Shown here: in pieces, positions 1 through 13,274 of the stretch
Layout: each line of letters starts with the position of its first letter
Position numbering within the stretch: position 1 is the stretch's first letter
Source: Lumnitzera littorea
Lineage: Eukaryota > Streptophyta > Magnoliopsida > Myrtales > Combretaceae
Direction: 5' to 3'
Length of the DNA: 64,000 nucleotides
NCBI GenBank assembly: GCA_024138015.1
Contig: JAMXBB010000010.1
Span: 7,404,839-7,468,838, forward strand
The notes under the pieces: generated by a model
The model's database searches: none
What the model saw: only the letters and a program-made list of their open reading frames with translations
Told to the model about the DNA's origin: nothing
Position numbers and translations under genes: made by a program

Positions 1-46
1 CTCATTACTTCCCTTCTCATCAATCAAATTTCCTTCACCAAAATTT

Positions 47-49
<3 letters not shown>

Positions 50-78
<29 letters not shown>
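50..78 (+). repeat. CT microsatellite in the 5' leader of the DUF761 gene
   Basis: A run of CT dinucleotides ends about 15 bases before the start codon at 94. Pyrimidine tracts of this kind are common in plant 5' untranslated regions. On the other strand it encodes a meaningless Arg-Glu repeat. Confidence 0.85.
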
Positions 79-93
79 TTACAAGTAAAAGAA

Positions 94-726
94 ATGGAAA
101 ATAACATTCCATTAGCAGCCAAGAAAGTATGGAACATAGTACGTGCAGTGTACTTCATGTTGAGAAAAGGCATAATATCGAAAAGAAAATTCATGCTTGA
201 TCTCAACATGTTAATGAAACGTGGTAACAAGATTGCCAATAAGGCAATTGGCAACCTCATGTTCCACCATCACCACCACCGCCGCCCCTCCTCAGCTTCT
301 CATCCAGCCTCCACCTCCTCGACCGGCCCTCTTGAGTACGAATTCAGCTGCAACAACAGCCCTGCCTTCCCTTACCAATTCCCATTCCACATGAACAAAC
401 GTAAAACCAACCATGCCAGCCACTTCCACAATTTATTTGCATGCACTCATGCTACTCCTACCAATGAGGATGATTTGGGCACGTTCAATTTTGACAAGGC
501 CCTGTTGGAAATGTTGAGCGATGCTAATTATTTGTCCGAAGTGGAGGCCACCCCTATGTTGCCGGGTTTCGGCCGGACGCCACTTGTTCGGCCACTTCGA
601 ATTACGGACTCACCATTTCCATTAAAGGAGGAGGAAGAGGAGGAAGATGGTGATGGTCATCACGTGGACAAAGCTGCTGAGGAGTTCATAGAGAAGTTTT
701 ATAAGGAATTGAGGAAACAAAATTGA
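94..726 (+). CDS. DUF761 family protein (cotton-fibre-expressed-protein-like), 210 aa
   Basis: An uninterrupted 210-codon reading frame encodes a plant-specific DUF761 protein. The N-terminus (about residues 1-55) is basic and partly hydrophobic (AAKKVWNIVRAVYFMLRKG). A His/Pro/Ser-rich linker follows, with five His in a row near residue 58. A conserved block near residues 163-176 reads PLVRPLRITDSPFPL. An acidic EEEEEE stretch comes next, and the C-terminal signature DKAAEEFIEKFYKELRKQN is the DUF761 motif. The length fits single-exon members of the family. The start follows a CT-rich leader and is the first ATG of the frame. The biochemical role is unknown; relatives appear as stress- or elicitor-responsive or fibre-expressed proteins (family knowledge, not seen here). 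No promoter is visible because the window begins about 93 bases upstream. Confidence 0.9.
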   Translation: MENNIPLAAKKVWNIVRAVYFMLRKGIISKRKFMLDLNMLMKRGNKIANKAIGNLMFHHHHHRRPSSASHPASTSSTGPLEYEFSCNNSPAFPYQFPFHMNKRKTNHASHFHNLFACTHATPTNEDDLGTFNFDKALLEMLSDANYLSEVEATPMLPGFGRTPLVRPLRITDSPFPLKEEEEEEDGDGHHVDKAAEEFIEKFYKELRKQN

Positions 727-874
727 AGGGCTTACTTTGATAATTATAGCAATTTGATATTTCGTACCTTTTTTTATTTTCTTTTCTTTTTTGAATTTCC
801 CCCAACTTATGTTATTGTTGTTTTATGGCTGGCCTCTAATATCCATTTGAGATTCTCTCCATGCTGTTGATAAG

Positions 875-880
875 AATAAA
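875..880 (+). terminator. Likely polyadenylation signal of the DUF761 gene
   Basis: AATAAA lies about 150 bases after the stop codon, in T-rich sequence typical of plant 3' ends. Inferred from position and motif only. Confidence 0.45.
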
Positions 881-899
881 AATACTTCTGAGTTAAGGT

Positions 900-3800
900 A
901 TCTTTCATGAATATTTATGTATTTTGGCTTTTCATATATTAAAAAAAAATCATAAATTGCTTATGTAGAATTAGAAAATGTGTAGTACTTGGATAAGTCA
1001 AGTTGTGGCAAGGACCAAGGTGTATACTCTAGGAAATGGAGAGATGAATATGTAAAATAGTTAGCTTCGTCTTATTTTATTTCTTGAATCATGTCTAGCT
1101 CCTTTATTTGATTATCACATTATGAGATTCAACTTTCATGGGAATAATTAGAAAAAGAAAAGTACATAGAAATGGAATATATGCACATTATGATTTTCCC
1201 CAATTTTCTTATCTACATCCTCTCAATTTATCTTTGGTATAATTTTTTTCCCCATAAGAATTTGTTATTAAGAAGATTTCTTTTCTTTTCTTTTTTTTCC
1301 CCAACTACTATACATACAACCTTGGGGGAGAGGGAATCAAATATAGTCCCATCCCATCCTATTTAGCGAACCACTGTTCTAATCTTTAAACTACAACAGT
1401 TTTGACAGAAAAAAAATGATTTAAGAAAGTTTAGTTTTTCATATATTAGAACCGTTTTAATCCATAAAGATTATATTTTAAAATGTCTGTACAGAAATTC
1501 ATCCAATTCAATTCAAGAAAAAGCAAATAAAAACCAGACGGACGGATTGATCTCGAATAGTAAAAGATTTTGACTTTCAAACGAGTCTTATATATGTTTT
1601 GTTTTATTTAATATCCGTCTCACAAAATAATAATAAAAAGCAAATTCTATGTCCCATCGAGCTCAATGTATTTTCTAGGCAGTTGTTATATTTTTCGGCA
1701 GAATTTTCTTTTCCTTGGTTCTTAGAAAGCAACAACATGATAAAGTTTAATCATTCGAAAGTTTTTCCCCAAAAAAAAAAAAAAAAATCACCATGCGTGT
1801 CGGAACATATCTAACCTGATTTAGTAAAAAATAAAATAAAGGAAGTAAACCAAAAGATAAATAATTACGTATAGCAAAAGATTTTGATAAATGAACTCTA
1901 CATATTTGTAACCTGTAATATCACAGCGCAAGAAACAGATTTTGATATTAATTCTTGGAAATTACCCTTTTACCACTAAATTCTTTCAGTTACTTATCGA
2001 ATTAAAAGTATGTATCTCGTAATTATAAACAATTGGAGGTTAATTATAGTAAATTAATATTTTTTCTTCATTTTGCCAGTTTTATTCCTATATACCATGT
2101 TTACCACTGTAGGTGTGGAGAATATATTGTAGCAAATTGAGGAATGGAAATCTGAAAGATTTATAACTCTTATGCTAATAATTTTTATTTTAAATATATA
2201 TTATATTTGAACTCTTTCATTTTTAACACACGCATAATGGCACCCATGTATCTAGTATATTCTTCATATTTTTTTTTCTTAAATAAAACTATTAATGAAT
2301 TATTTGGACATATATAATTTAGTAAAATTCACACTTAAAAAATCTAAATTGTAAGTAGATTGAAGATCCAATAAATTAGGAGATTCTCACATTAAAAGAC
2401 ACAACCATGCCGTGTAATTTTTGGTGGCTTATGGTATGTTTTTATTATTAGTCTCATGTCCTACAATGGGAGTATATCTATGGCAGATACTGCATCCACC
2501 TTCTTTTAATTTACTTTTACAGCCTGAATAAAAACTCTCCACTGGCATTGTCCCAATGCGATTCCACTACATTTTAAAGTGACATGATAGCTGGCCCTTG
2601 TGCAAAGTATTATTTAGCTTTTTCTCTCCTTTCCGTTTGCTTTATTGATTTAATTGATCATTTTTCTAAAGTTTTTAGGTAACACATAGGAATGTTCTTT
2701 TTCATAGTTGTAAATGTATCGAGATTATTGTAATCTAATGTTACAAACACTGATATTTAAATGAAATAAATGGGATTAAATTGGATCTGATTCTCTTATC
2801 TTTTAATTGTTATAATATATAAAAAAATATCATGGGTGTCAATCTTTTTTATTTTTTATTTTTTTTTCTTTAAAAATTGAACTCATAGTCATACACAAAT
2901 GAAAATAAACAACAAACACACAACGGAACCTTTTGATGATTAAAGTTTATGGAGGGTCCTATTAGGCACGATTTTCTAGATATCCGTCGATTAAATAAAA
3001 CCACGAGTAAGTAAAAAAGGGAAAAATAACATAACAATGTTTGGTTGATTTGTTGGAAAAGGATGTGGAAGGATTCAGTTTATTGTCAGTTGCTTTAATT
3101 TAGTGAAAATTAGAGAAGATACACGGATGAGGGTTTTGAAAATATTAGGTTCGAATAGCTTTCGATTCTTGTTAATCTTAATAATTAGTGGGAGAAGAAG
3201 ACCAAATTTTGAGAAGTTAGGAGTCAATCATTGGACAAATTGAATATCAAAGGAAGAATATTTAGGTTTTAGTTCAAATGAAACATAAAAATTAAATTTG
3301 TGATATTGAAGTACCTGCTTTTTGAGATAAAACTTATTCTAAAAAAGATCAATGATGAGAGAGAAATTAATGGGGGGAGAGAGAGATTAATGTGGTGGAG
3401 AAAAGATAAATTAAATTTCCCAAAGAAAGAGGAGAGATGGAAAGAGATTAATAAGAGAAAAAAATTAAGAAATTGTCACATTTAACTGTGTAATAAATCC
3501 TTTATACGTAATTTTAATAATTGTATTTTTGTTAAATAATATTAAATTAAGACTAAATATATGCTACTTCAATTTGTTCTTACTTAAATAATATAAATAA
3601 AGAAGAGATAAACATCATTGAAACTAATATATATAGACATATAACTATTCTGATGGGTAGCTCCGCCAAATGTAATATCAGTATCCATCTTGGCACTTAA
3701 TATATTACGTCAACAAACATATAACATTGACGTGATCTCTTTGCTCAATTTCTCTATCCTATCTTACATCTCACTAGAGATCTCATGAAAGTCATTGCGT

Positions 3801-5500
3801 TAGGAATTTAGGTGTATATAAATATAATGGACAGATATACGAATGGATGTAAATTGTTTACAATAATTAGCAGTCTTTTTTCGTTTTTTTTTTTTACCTT
3901 TTTTTTTTGTTCTTTCTTTCATCTTCGATAAAAGTTTGTTGAATATAGAGAGTTCAAGTTTTCTCCGGCAAGACAATAAATGCCAATCATGAACTCAAAC
4001 CTTCCATTATACTATTCGTTTACATTTTTAAACTCAAAACTATTGAATTCATAATTTATTTAATGGTTCAGATTTAAAAAAATATAAATTAAGAATAAGA
4101 TGAATAAAAAAACAGTCTTAAAAAGTGAGATGGATGGAGGAAACTGTTAAAAAAATAGAAAAATCTTTTATTTCTTTTTTATGCGAAGATTACAGCTTGT
4201 GACTAATGCCGGGAAGCAAGGTTAAAATTGATGTGATAATTATATTAAGGAACGTTCGGATCATGATAAATAAATAAAAATATTCCTTAATTGTATCTTC
4301 ACGAAAGTTTTGTCGGGGAAGTAGATTAGGTGTCACAAATTAAAATGGGACAAAGGTCTCTTTCGTAGCATTATTTAAGGAGGGAAATCTCCTCTCTCTC
4401 TCTCTATATATATGTATATCTTCCATATTGATTAAGATTAAAAATTTTTGGCAACCCTCATTATGGAAAATATTTCAATTTCTTAAAACCAAATTGATTG
4501 CTAGCAAGTACTATCATGATAGATTCCGGCAACACACACACTCTATATATATATATATATATATATGTGTGTCATCTGGTCCCAGTATTGATACCGAATG
4601 CAAATGTGAGGGTCATCTATCTCGTTCTGAAACCGAAACTAGTCGTCACATACAAAGTTTCACCTTCAGTACTACCCAGTAAGCAATCGGTCCATTGTAA
4701 CCTTATACAGCATCATCGTTCCATTAGTATGACCAATTTATAGCTTTTCTCCATTATATCATATCAGATAGCTATATCAACAATTCCACCACCTATCCCC
4801 AATTAGTGGTTCATTACCTACGACTAACCACTTCCTCCCATATGCTCGTCCGACTATAAGGGGCAAACATCTGGTCTATAACCTGCCTTTCTGGAATTGT
4901 TAACAGCGTTGGCACAAGCACAATCAGCGTACATTTAATTAGGTCATAGTTATATTTTTTTACTAGCTCTAACATAGACAACCAAGCAATCAAACAATAT
5001 ATTCACTCATCTTATTTTTCACATAAACTTTAACTTACCCTTTTCATCTTCAAAATACCCTATAATTTATTTAGTAAATTTAGTTAAATACAATAATTCA
5101 CTTATAAGTTTATATTAATTAGTTGTTTTAATTATCCTAAGATTTTAAATTCTCTTAATTAATTTAAATTCATCCTAGACATTACAAGAATTGATCTAAT
5201 GTAGTTTAGAGTGTGGTCAAGCAAATGACTTCTTAATCAAATCGGTTAACCAGTTTTGCGATGTGGTTAGCCTAGTTTTCAACAACATCGACATAATACT
5301 AAAGCTGTTGACCTATTCTAGTCAACTAAGATGTTTTCCTATTTTCCTTTGCTCCTCTATATGTAGTTTTTTAAATTCTATGATTTAATACATGATCTCA
5401 TAGAGCATTTTATTAATTAATCAACTAAAATTATCTACTTATTCTTATGTTTCTTATTGTAGTTACCTTTTTAAGGTTTAGCTTTTTGTGACCCATAAGA
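900..5500. other. AT-rich intergenic DNA, no gene recognised
   Basis: About 4.6 kb of AT-rich sequence with homopolymer tracts and short reading frames of 60-85 codons that match nothing I know. A TA microsatellite sits near 4543-4566 and a CT run near 4390-4406. I see no transposon termini or RNA gene here. Confidence 0.6.
4543..4566. repeat. TA dinucleotide microsatellite
   Basis: An uninterrupted TA run follows a short CA/CT run. It generates two apparent overlapping reading frames rich in Ile/Tyr that are not genes. Confidence 0.9.
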
Positions 5501-5552
5501 CAATCTTATAGTTTTATTGCATAAGATTAACTAATTTGTCGTTGTATTTCGG

Positions 5553-7600
5553 TAATGCCTTGGAATCTGGGTAGCCACAACTCTGCCACGTGTTAGCTCT
5601 AAAGGTCAATATGCAAAGATTAACATGGATCATTATACCTATCTATATTCAACAAAATTTCATATAATCTTCCATCTCACAAGTTAATGATCTCAAAATT
5701 GCAACAAGAGTAGAATATCAACCATCCAATCTTAATAAACATTACATGAAATCTAATTAATATGATTTAAAGAACTTGTTCATAAGGAATCACTAAAGAT
5801 AACAATTAGGAGTCTCATAACTTCAACTAGAGGCAACCTATTAAATATCAATAACAAGAGCCACAAGTGACTCAAATCAGATATCACAAATCTCAAATAT
5901 GCACAATGTAAAGTAATAACATAAGGTCTCCAATAGTTTACTCCTAATGTTTAGTCTATGCGATCCTTACTCCATCATCTAAATAATAGTAACTACTCTC
6001 CTTATTGTCATACAAATAATCATAACTCACATCCTATACATAGTAGTAACCGTAATCCTCATACCTTGAACTTGTAGCCAAAAAACAATAATTCCTAAAG
6101 GGTGACCTAACACCTAGTACAAGATACCACACATATAAATGTAAATATACAAGTACAGTCACAAGCACACATGAATAACCATAATAAATGCAACAACAAC
6201 CGTTTTTAGTCTTTACTAGTTTGTCCAGAAAGCCGTATAGCCTTAATGTCTAGAGACTTAGGGTCACTCACGACCCCTACAAATAAATAATATAAATACC
6301 ATATAGATATTGGAATTAAGTATTCCCCAACATCCAAGTAACCGATCACTAACCTAAATCTACTTGGGTTCTTTCAGTGTAGGACATCTACTAGGGATAA
6401 TGTTATACAAAGATTGCCAGATGCCTCACCACTAGACCCTATAATGGATGGTCAAAGCAAAACACAAGCAATACCTATTATTATAGTTTGAGTTTAGTTA
6501 GGTTCAGTTAAAATTCTATCCTAGCACATACAACCATTAACCATATATCCAGTACCTATGTTCAACAAGTGTCCTAGTGTTCTACAACTTGGTACGTCAT
6601 AAAATAAGTAGTTTAGCCCTTAAACTTAAACATAAAAGTCACTACTCACTCCTCACATCCCAACTCCTTAACTAGGCTACAAGTTCCTATAAGAAGTCTA
6701 AAGTTGTTCCTTGGAAAAATAGAGTTTGATTATTGTTTTGATTCAAAAAACTTGTTTAAAAACGTGTTAGAAAGGGTTTAGAATGAAAAAGGAAGTTAGA
6801 AAAGTCACAAGAAACGAGTCTAAAACTTCCTATGCTTTGCTAAGCATTCGGATACTAAAGGATTGAGCATCCGAATTTCATGCAGCAACTCATATGCATG
6901 AGTTACAAATTACTAAAATCTAGACACTACTGAGCATGGCATCTAGATGCCAACTATAGTTTACAATTTTCTGCAAACTGTTCATGACTCTTGCCCTGCT
7001 CATACTTAACTTCGAATCCAAATGCTAAACTTCACATTCCTGGTCTTTTCCCACTCCTAAACTCACTTCCAAACACTCCATAACACCTTTCAATCACCAA
7101 AACAAAATTGTTAACCCCAAATCGTAACCAACACTCCAACTTTAGTTAACCACAATGAGAATGAAAATTTGAAGGAATTAAGGATTTAAAAGCTACTTAC
7201 CCGATGTTTCTTGATGCAAGCACCCTTAAATCTGCAACTCTAACACTTAGGTTTCTATAAAATGAATTTCTTTAGGTTCCTCCCATAATCTATGAAAGGA
7301 AAAACATATTTCTTCACACAAATTAATGTTTGCTTGACTGGGAACGCACAGATTTTCTCTAAACTTAAATTTAGGTTAGTCTTGAGATGTTTCTTGTTGG
7401 TTTTCTGTTGGAGGAAAGAAAGTAACAAACAAGAGGGATGAAGGGGTAGTGGGATCAAAATGAAATGTAATGGGAAAGAGAGGGGGTTTGAAATTTCTAC
7501 TAAACAACTTTGTCCCCACTGCTTAAAGTTTACTTCATGCCATACCAAAGCCTATTAATTATAAACTATTTTATTTTCTTTAAGTCCTTTTTATTTACTT
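5553..7600 (-). mobile_element. Possible Tekay-type LTR remnant related to the LTRs of element B
   Basis: On the minus strand this non-coding stretch shares landmarks with the LTR at 23582-26392. The palindrome ggcatctagatgcc occurs at 6938-6951 here and at 24911-24924 there. The left edge, read on the minus strand as ttccaaggcattac, resembles the B LTR end ttctaaggcattata. The size (~2 kb) also agrees with the B LTR. I found no convincing target duplication, so the right edge is approximate and the assignment is an inference; it could be another LTR family. Confidence 0.33.
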
Positions 7601-7999
7601 AATTCTAAATATGGGTTTTAAAATTTCCTATACTTGTAAGTAATATATATATGGCATTTACAAAAGCCATGAACCTTAAGGCGTAAAGTAGGAAGTAAGT
7701 TAGATAATAAGAAAATACAAACCAAGAAGCTACTGAAGCCTAATACAAAGCCATGAATGCTCACATGGCAAAATGGCCAATAATGTAGTTGAATGTTGCA
7801 TAGCTAATAGTTAAGTGCACCCTATTAGCAATCAAATGGAACTTTATATGCACTCTAGTTTCAATTTTTCCTCATTTCTTTAATTATTTATGCTCCTAAA
7901 ACCTAGCTCTCATGTAAGTTCAAGATACAAAGTTAACAATTCTCTACCTTAACTTGAGTTTACACTACTCAATATACCTAAGCAATGCCTACAATGTGT

Positions 8000-9829
8000 C
8001 TGCTTCAATTTAGTGTCACTCACCGTCTACCTCTAGGCTATATAATGCATGAAACAAACTTGTGAGCCTTTATTGACCATACAAAAATATGACTGTTGAC
8101 ACAAATGATACATTTTCACTCTTCAATGAGTACATTTTGAGTCACCAAGTATAAGTTAGATCATTTAAACTATATCTTAGAAATCAAATTCTAACCTCTA
8201 TCGAGTCTACCTCAACCCATTTATAGGTTATCCAAACTAATATCATAATAATAAAGGATGGGACTTAAACTCAACTGGCCTGAATAGAACTTGAGTTCCT
8301 TTCACTTAAGCACTCCAACCCGAAGATTAGCATGTTAGGCTTGTCCCCTAACTTTATAAGTCCATGCATCAACTTAGTTAAGAACAAGACAACTCAGATG
8401 CCCAAAGACCAACTTAGTGCACTGCCATGCTAATTGTATAGCTTAGCCAACATCCCAGATTGACTCCTAAGCTAGGATCTTAGAGACTGACCTTAATAAT
8501 AGCTCAGCGAAGCACTGAAGAGCAACCCTTTCTTAAACTAGAGTTAGCCCATCCAATCTCTGAATTGTTCTATGTAAAGTCTAAATTTTTTTAAGCCATA
8601 GCCACCCCAATCCAACTCATGGCTAGAGGTGAACATGATCCTGACTTCTCCCTAAATGCATAGTTTTGCTTATGTATTATTGTTATTTATCATTTTCTCT
8701 TATGGGCCTCACTTTTAGGTTTAAGGCCTCATAATTGTTCATAATTTTTCCATATGGTTTTCATTTAACTATAAATAACTTGATTTATGTAATTAGTTGC
8801 ATCTTTTGTCATAATATACTTAAATATTTTCTCTTGTAAAAATCTTAAGCTTATTTATCGAAAACTTAGTGTTTTCCTCAAATTATTGAGCATTTTCTTA
8901 CTCTTTGTTCCTACTTGTTCTTATCAATCCCTCTTCGAGTGATTATGGTGAACAATAACATTTATGGATTAGTCAGTTATATCTAATCCACATTTTAATC
9001 TGAAGATTGATTTGGTGACCGTATATATATCAAACCCCATTTTGACCTCAACTTAGTTTATGTTTGTGTTTGGTGTGTTATATTCTCACACATTCGTATT
9101 CATGCCCTTTTTATTTCCACCATTTCATCATTAATCCAAAAACCTAAAACACCCATTTTATTGTCTTTTGTTGTTACTATGCATAAAGTTTCGAGTTGCT
9201 CTCTTCACCTTTTGACTTTGTGTAAAACCTTACTAAAGTAAGATAAACTTTTCCATCAAATAGTCATATTTTCTTATCATAGATAACTGTACAAGTACCA
9301 AGAGCCTTCATCATAATTTTGACATCCCTAATAGAATAACTACAAATCATCATCTCTTACAATGGGAAAAAGATTGTAGATTTAACTCATCTCATTACCA
9401 TTGAACTTCCACATAGTACCTCCTTGTGATTAGATCTTACTATACTACAATAACTAGTGTGATCTTTCAAGCTAAGTAATAAATCATCTTGATACAACTC
9501 AAGTACATATTTCACATCAATATCATGCACATCCTTTGATTGTGTAATCTAATTCGAACTTTACCTACATTAGAAAGCTTTAACTTTTAGCTACGTCTCA
9601 TCCTTATATAACCACTCTACAAAAACTCATATGTCAAGAACTAATCTCACTTGCAACACATGTGGAAAGCACTTCTAAAGTCTAAAACCAATCTATAGAT
9701 TTTATTTTTTTTTCACACCGTTAGTGCTCATAACAACTCACCATTCTCTAACATCATGTTTGCCACATCAATAACATAGTTACCTTTATCATCTTCTATT
9801 TAGTCTCCGTTCGGCCTCTTAAGACATCT
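8000..9829 (-). pseudogene. Copia element H1, protease and downstream pol remnant (left part)
   Basis: Minus-strand translation around 9640-9700 gives a degraded retroviral-type aspartic protease region of Ty1/copia. A block reading SAFHMC corresponds to the CSFHMC that follows the catalytic Asp in this group. After it come LTYEF and then GKVRIRLHN, matching the copia GxGxVRIKxHDG segment. Continuous collinear similarity with fragment H2 (20.7-21.6 kb) supports homology, including the GAG-pre-integrase area near 8000-8200. About 1 kb at 8.2-9.06 kb has no counterpart in H2 and may be another insertion. Frames are broken throughout. The sequence joins the gag part beyond element E, the break falling in the gag zinc knuckle. 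Confidence 0.6.
9825..9829. repeat. Target-site duplication (left) of element E
   Basis: catct here and at 16749-16753. Removing E and one copy restores collinearity of the copia gag/protease sequence. Confidence 0.6.
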
Positions 9830-11199
9830 TTTAAACCGCACAAATTTAGCGTTTTAGGTAACAAATCAATTTAAATATTATAGGAAATTATCCTAATTTA
9901 ACAGAGCCAATAAATTTCAAACTAATTAAAATTTTAAATTCAAATATAATACAAAGGATAAAAACCCTAAAATTTTGCTTAAAACCTAAATCGCGTAAAG
10001 AAAAACTCTAAATTCGATGTCGTACAAATACCCGAACTTAACAAAAACTTTAAAACTACAACTTTAAGCTTATAAAATAAATAAATATAACTTAATAGTA
10101 ATATAATCATAATCGATAACAATTATTGACGAAATCACGTATAAACTCTAATGAAAATATTGAAATAACTCGCAACTATTATCAATGTAACGGGTACTAA
10201 TTAAATTAATAAATTTACATAAAATCCTAAAAATAATTTTTAAATGTTATTTTTATTATTTTTATGTTTGAAAGAATTACACATAATTATTTTTATTTTC
10301 TTTTTTCTTCCTTTTTCTTTTCTTTCTTTTTCCTTCTCTAACTCTTTCCTTCTACCACGTTACAATTCTAGCACACACACACACATAGCAACCCATGTGT
10401 TTTTTTTTTTTTTTACATCATACAGGTGTTAACTTTCTAAAGGAGAAAAGCAAATGGAATGATGGGCTTATCTTATCTAACTTAATGTATTAATTATCCT
10501 AACTATCCTAACAATTGTTTTTTTTTTATTTGCTTTATATTGCTGCTATCATTTGAGCTTTCCACGTCTAGAATCCTGGAAGTTAACAAATCAAAAACAA
10601 AAAAAAAAATTACACATACACAAACCGTAAAAGAAAAGAGAAAGAACAAAACCAAAAACAAAGTGCACACACACACAAAATCAAAGAGTAAAGAAAAAGG
10701 GGGAAAAAAAAAAAAAGAAGAGGAAGAAGACTAAGAGGATTTGATCAATTAGTTTACTAGAGGATTTAGGTAGGTTATTATTTAATTTTTGTATATGTAT
10801 ATATATTTTATACTATGTACATATATATTGGGTATTTGTTATTCTTATTTTATTTTATTTTATGTATTACATATATATATGCAAAAAGGTATATGTATAT
10901 TGTGTATGGTCTAAAGTATGTACATATATATGTATATGTATATAGTATTTTTCTTGAGTATAATATGTATGTATAAATGAATAATATGTGTATATACTTA
11001 GCAATTATTTTAGTATATAATATGTATATACATGTACCATGTATTTTCGTATATATATGTACTTAGTATTCATTTTGAGTATATGATGTATTTATTTTAT
11101 TAATAAGGTATAAAAATAAGTATACATATATGATATATATACATGTATTATTTATTTTCATATTTAGTATTTCCTTTAGGTATATATATATACGTGTTT

Positions 11200-11520
11200 A
11201 ATAGGAGTATGTACTTATGTATGTATACTTATTATTTTTTATTTATAAGAATCTTTGTATATTTGTATATATATATATATATATATATATANNNNNNNNN
11301 NNNNNNNNNNNNNNNNNNNNNNNNNNNNNNNNNNNNNNNTATATATATATACATATATGTAGTAGGTGTGGACATATATGTATATAATATACTTAATATT
11401 TCATATTATATGGTATATATATATGTGTGTGTGTGTGTATAATAGGAGTATGTACTTATGTATATATACTTATTATTTTTTATTTATAAGAATCTTTGCA
11501 TATTTGCATATATATATATA
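11200..11520 (+). repeat. Tandem duplication flanking the gap, period about 241 bp
   Basis: The segment beginning aataggagtatgtacttatg occurs at 11200 and again at 11441, followed in both by the same cttattattttttatttataagaatctttg block with two or three differences. It could be genuine tandem duplication or an assembly artefact next to the gap. Confidence 0.8.
11292..11339. other. Assembly gap (48 N)
   Basis: Unresolved bases inside a TA repeat. An 80-base segment on each side (11200-11280 and 11441-11520) is nearly identical, so the true length and copy number here are uncertain. Confidence 0.98.
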
Positions 11521-11956
11521 TATATATAGCTGAACATGAAGGTGTATATATATTATTATTATTATTATTAATATTTTGTATTTTAGTATATATACACATA
11601 TATAGTACAACCGTATATATACATAAGTATATAAAGTATAAATAAGTGTTTATTATACTTGTACATAATGTATAAATAAGATTAGAATAATTTATTATAT
11701 AAAGTATACTATACATATAAATATACGTATATGAATAATGATGTATACGTAAAAATACGAGTATAATTAAATAGTGTATATACAATATACTATATTATTA
11801 AGTTAATAAATAAAATAAGCTAATAGATATATATATAAATACCGTAAATTGGAAAGTTTAAGGAAATATAATAATAAGTATTTACATATATATATATATA
11901 ATTATACCGTACAATATAGGAAAATAATTGAAAATTATGAAAATTATGCAAGTGTG

Positions 11957-12003
11957 ACACGTAGCCCTCTCACGTGCTACCACGTCATCACATATATATA
12001 AAT
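11957..12003 (+). promoter_or_regulatory. ACGT-core cluster with downstream TATA box in element E
   Basis: Three ACGT cores lie within 30 bases: cacgta (11958), the G-box cacgtg (11971) and cacgtca (11981). A tatatataaa sequence follows about 5-15 bases later. This layout resembles bZIP-binding sites in front of a core promoter and may be the LTR promoter of E. Motifs are seen directly; promoter function is inferred. Confidence 0.45.
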
Positions 12004-13269
12004 TAAGTAATTTTCATAATTAATAATATTAATAAATAATTAATTAAGTAGAAAAAGAATAAAGTAGGAAAATTTTGAATTAATAATTCTAAAATCTCAA
12101 AAATAAGCAAAAATAGATAATTGTAGTAAAATAGGCTTAAAATAAGAAAATTATCAATTACACGATAAAAATAATTAATAAATCGTAATTATACTAAGAA
12201 AAGCCTAATTTAATATTTTATAACTTTTAAAGTTAAAATAATGAAATTTGTGATATTTTTATATCACCATCAAAACTGCAAGTTATAACATCTAAAATAG
12301 ACATCATTACAAAAAAGTGCACTCGAAAACGATCAAAATAAACTAATATTTCATAAAGATTCTAACTAAATTGAAAAAGTTATACGCAATTGAAAATTTA
12401 AGATAAACTTAGTAAAGGATTTAAGTCAAACTATATTTATATCATACTTAGGATATAGTGAAAAACTAGGCAAATAATTATAGATATTTAGTTGATAGAG
12501 AAACTTAGTTTTTCAGAACACTTATAAACTTTCTTATCTTTTAGGTATTCGACTATCAAGTTTAGGAATTCTTAAAGACTGGGAAAGTAAGCATTAACTC
12601 AAGTGAAAGAGTTTTTATGATCTGCTATTTGCTTGTTGCTTATTATTTGTATACTGCTTGTTGATTGATACTAATTTTTTGATGGAATGACTAATTGCTT
12701 CGTGTGTTATTATCCGTATGACTTAAATTGGTAAATACAACTATTCGATTAAAATAACTAATTATATCTATCACATGTTTATGACTCATTTGGTATATTA
12801 ATGGAGAGTACTAACTTTGCAAATTTTTGAGAAAAATATTTCTGGAAAATGGTTTTTTTTTTTCAATCTTAAATATATTTTTGTATAATTTTTGTAAGGA
12901 TTCATAATGGTTGTGAATGATATTTTTATCGTTAAAACAAAACTAGCATTGTATCTACAATCGATTGTGAGAAGACTCGCAAATTGTATTCGTAGGGCCT
13001 TAGATATTTGTGAATAGTGAGATGTACTCACTATTTGTGCCCAAAGGGGTTTTGATATGTTTGGTAGGTAGTTCTAGTTGAGGTCCACCTATATTGATTG
13101 TTGATTATCGAACTAGGTTAATAGTCGAGTAATGTCTAATGGGACCATGTCCCTAGATAGCCTCATGTGATTAAGATAAAGTGCTTCGTGTGGGCAAGTA
13201 TGGAAGAAAAATCAACATATAGACGATATAACTCTACACCTTCTATAGTTTCGGACTCCTATAGATGTA

Positions 13270-13274
13270 TTGCT
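13270..13274. repeat. Target-site duplication (left) of solo LTR G
   Basis: ttgct, repeated exactly at 16195-16199. Confidence 0.8.

Larger units (their letters stand above)
10700..11930. repeat. TA/TATG-rich microsatellite tract in element E
   Basis: More than 1 kb is built largely of alternating TATATG, TATGTA and TA units with short GT and ATT runs. Apparent reading frames here are Tyr/Ile-rich artefacts. The tract contains the assembly gap. Confidence 0.85.

Noticed and set aside
4428..4743. Two overlapping frames containing (Tyr-Ile)n
   Set aside because: They read through a TA microsatellite and have no conserved motif.
7255..7548. 97-codon minus-strand frame
   Set aside because: Lies in LTR-like non-coding sequence; no recognisable domain.
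10244..10734. Phe/Leu-rich and Lys/Glu-rich frames
   Set aside because: Homopolymer- and dinucleotide-rich sequence near the start of element E; low-complexity translation only.
11143..11785. Tyr/Ile-rich frames on both strands
   Set aside because: Products of TA/TATG repeats, one crossing the N gap.
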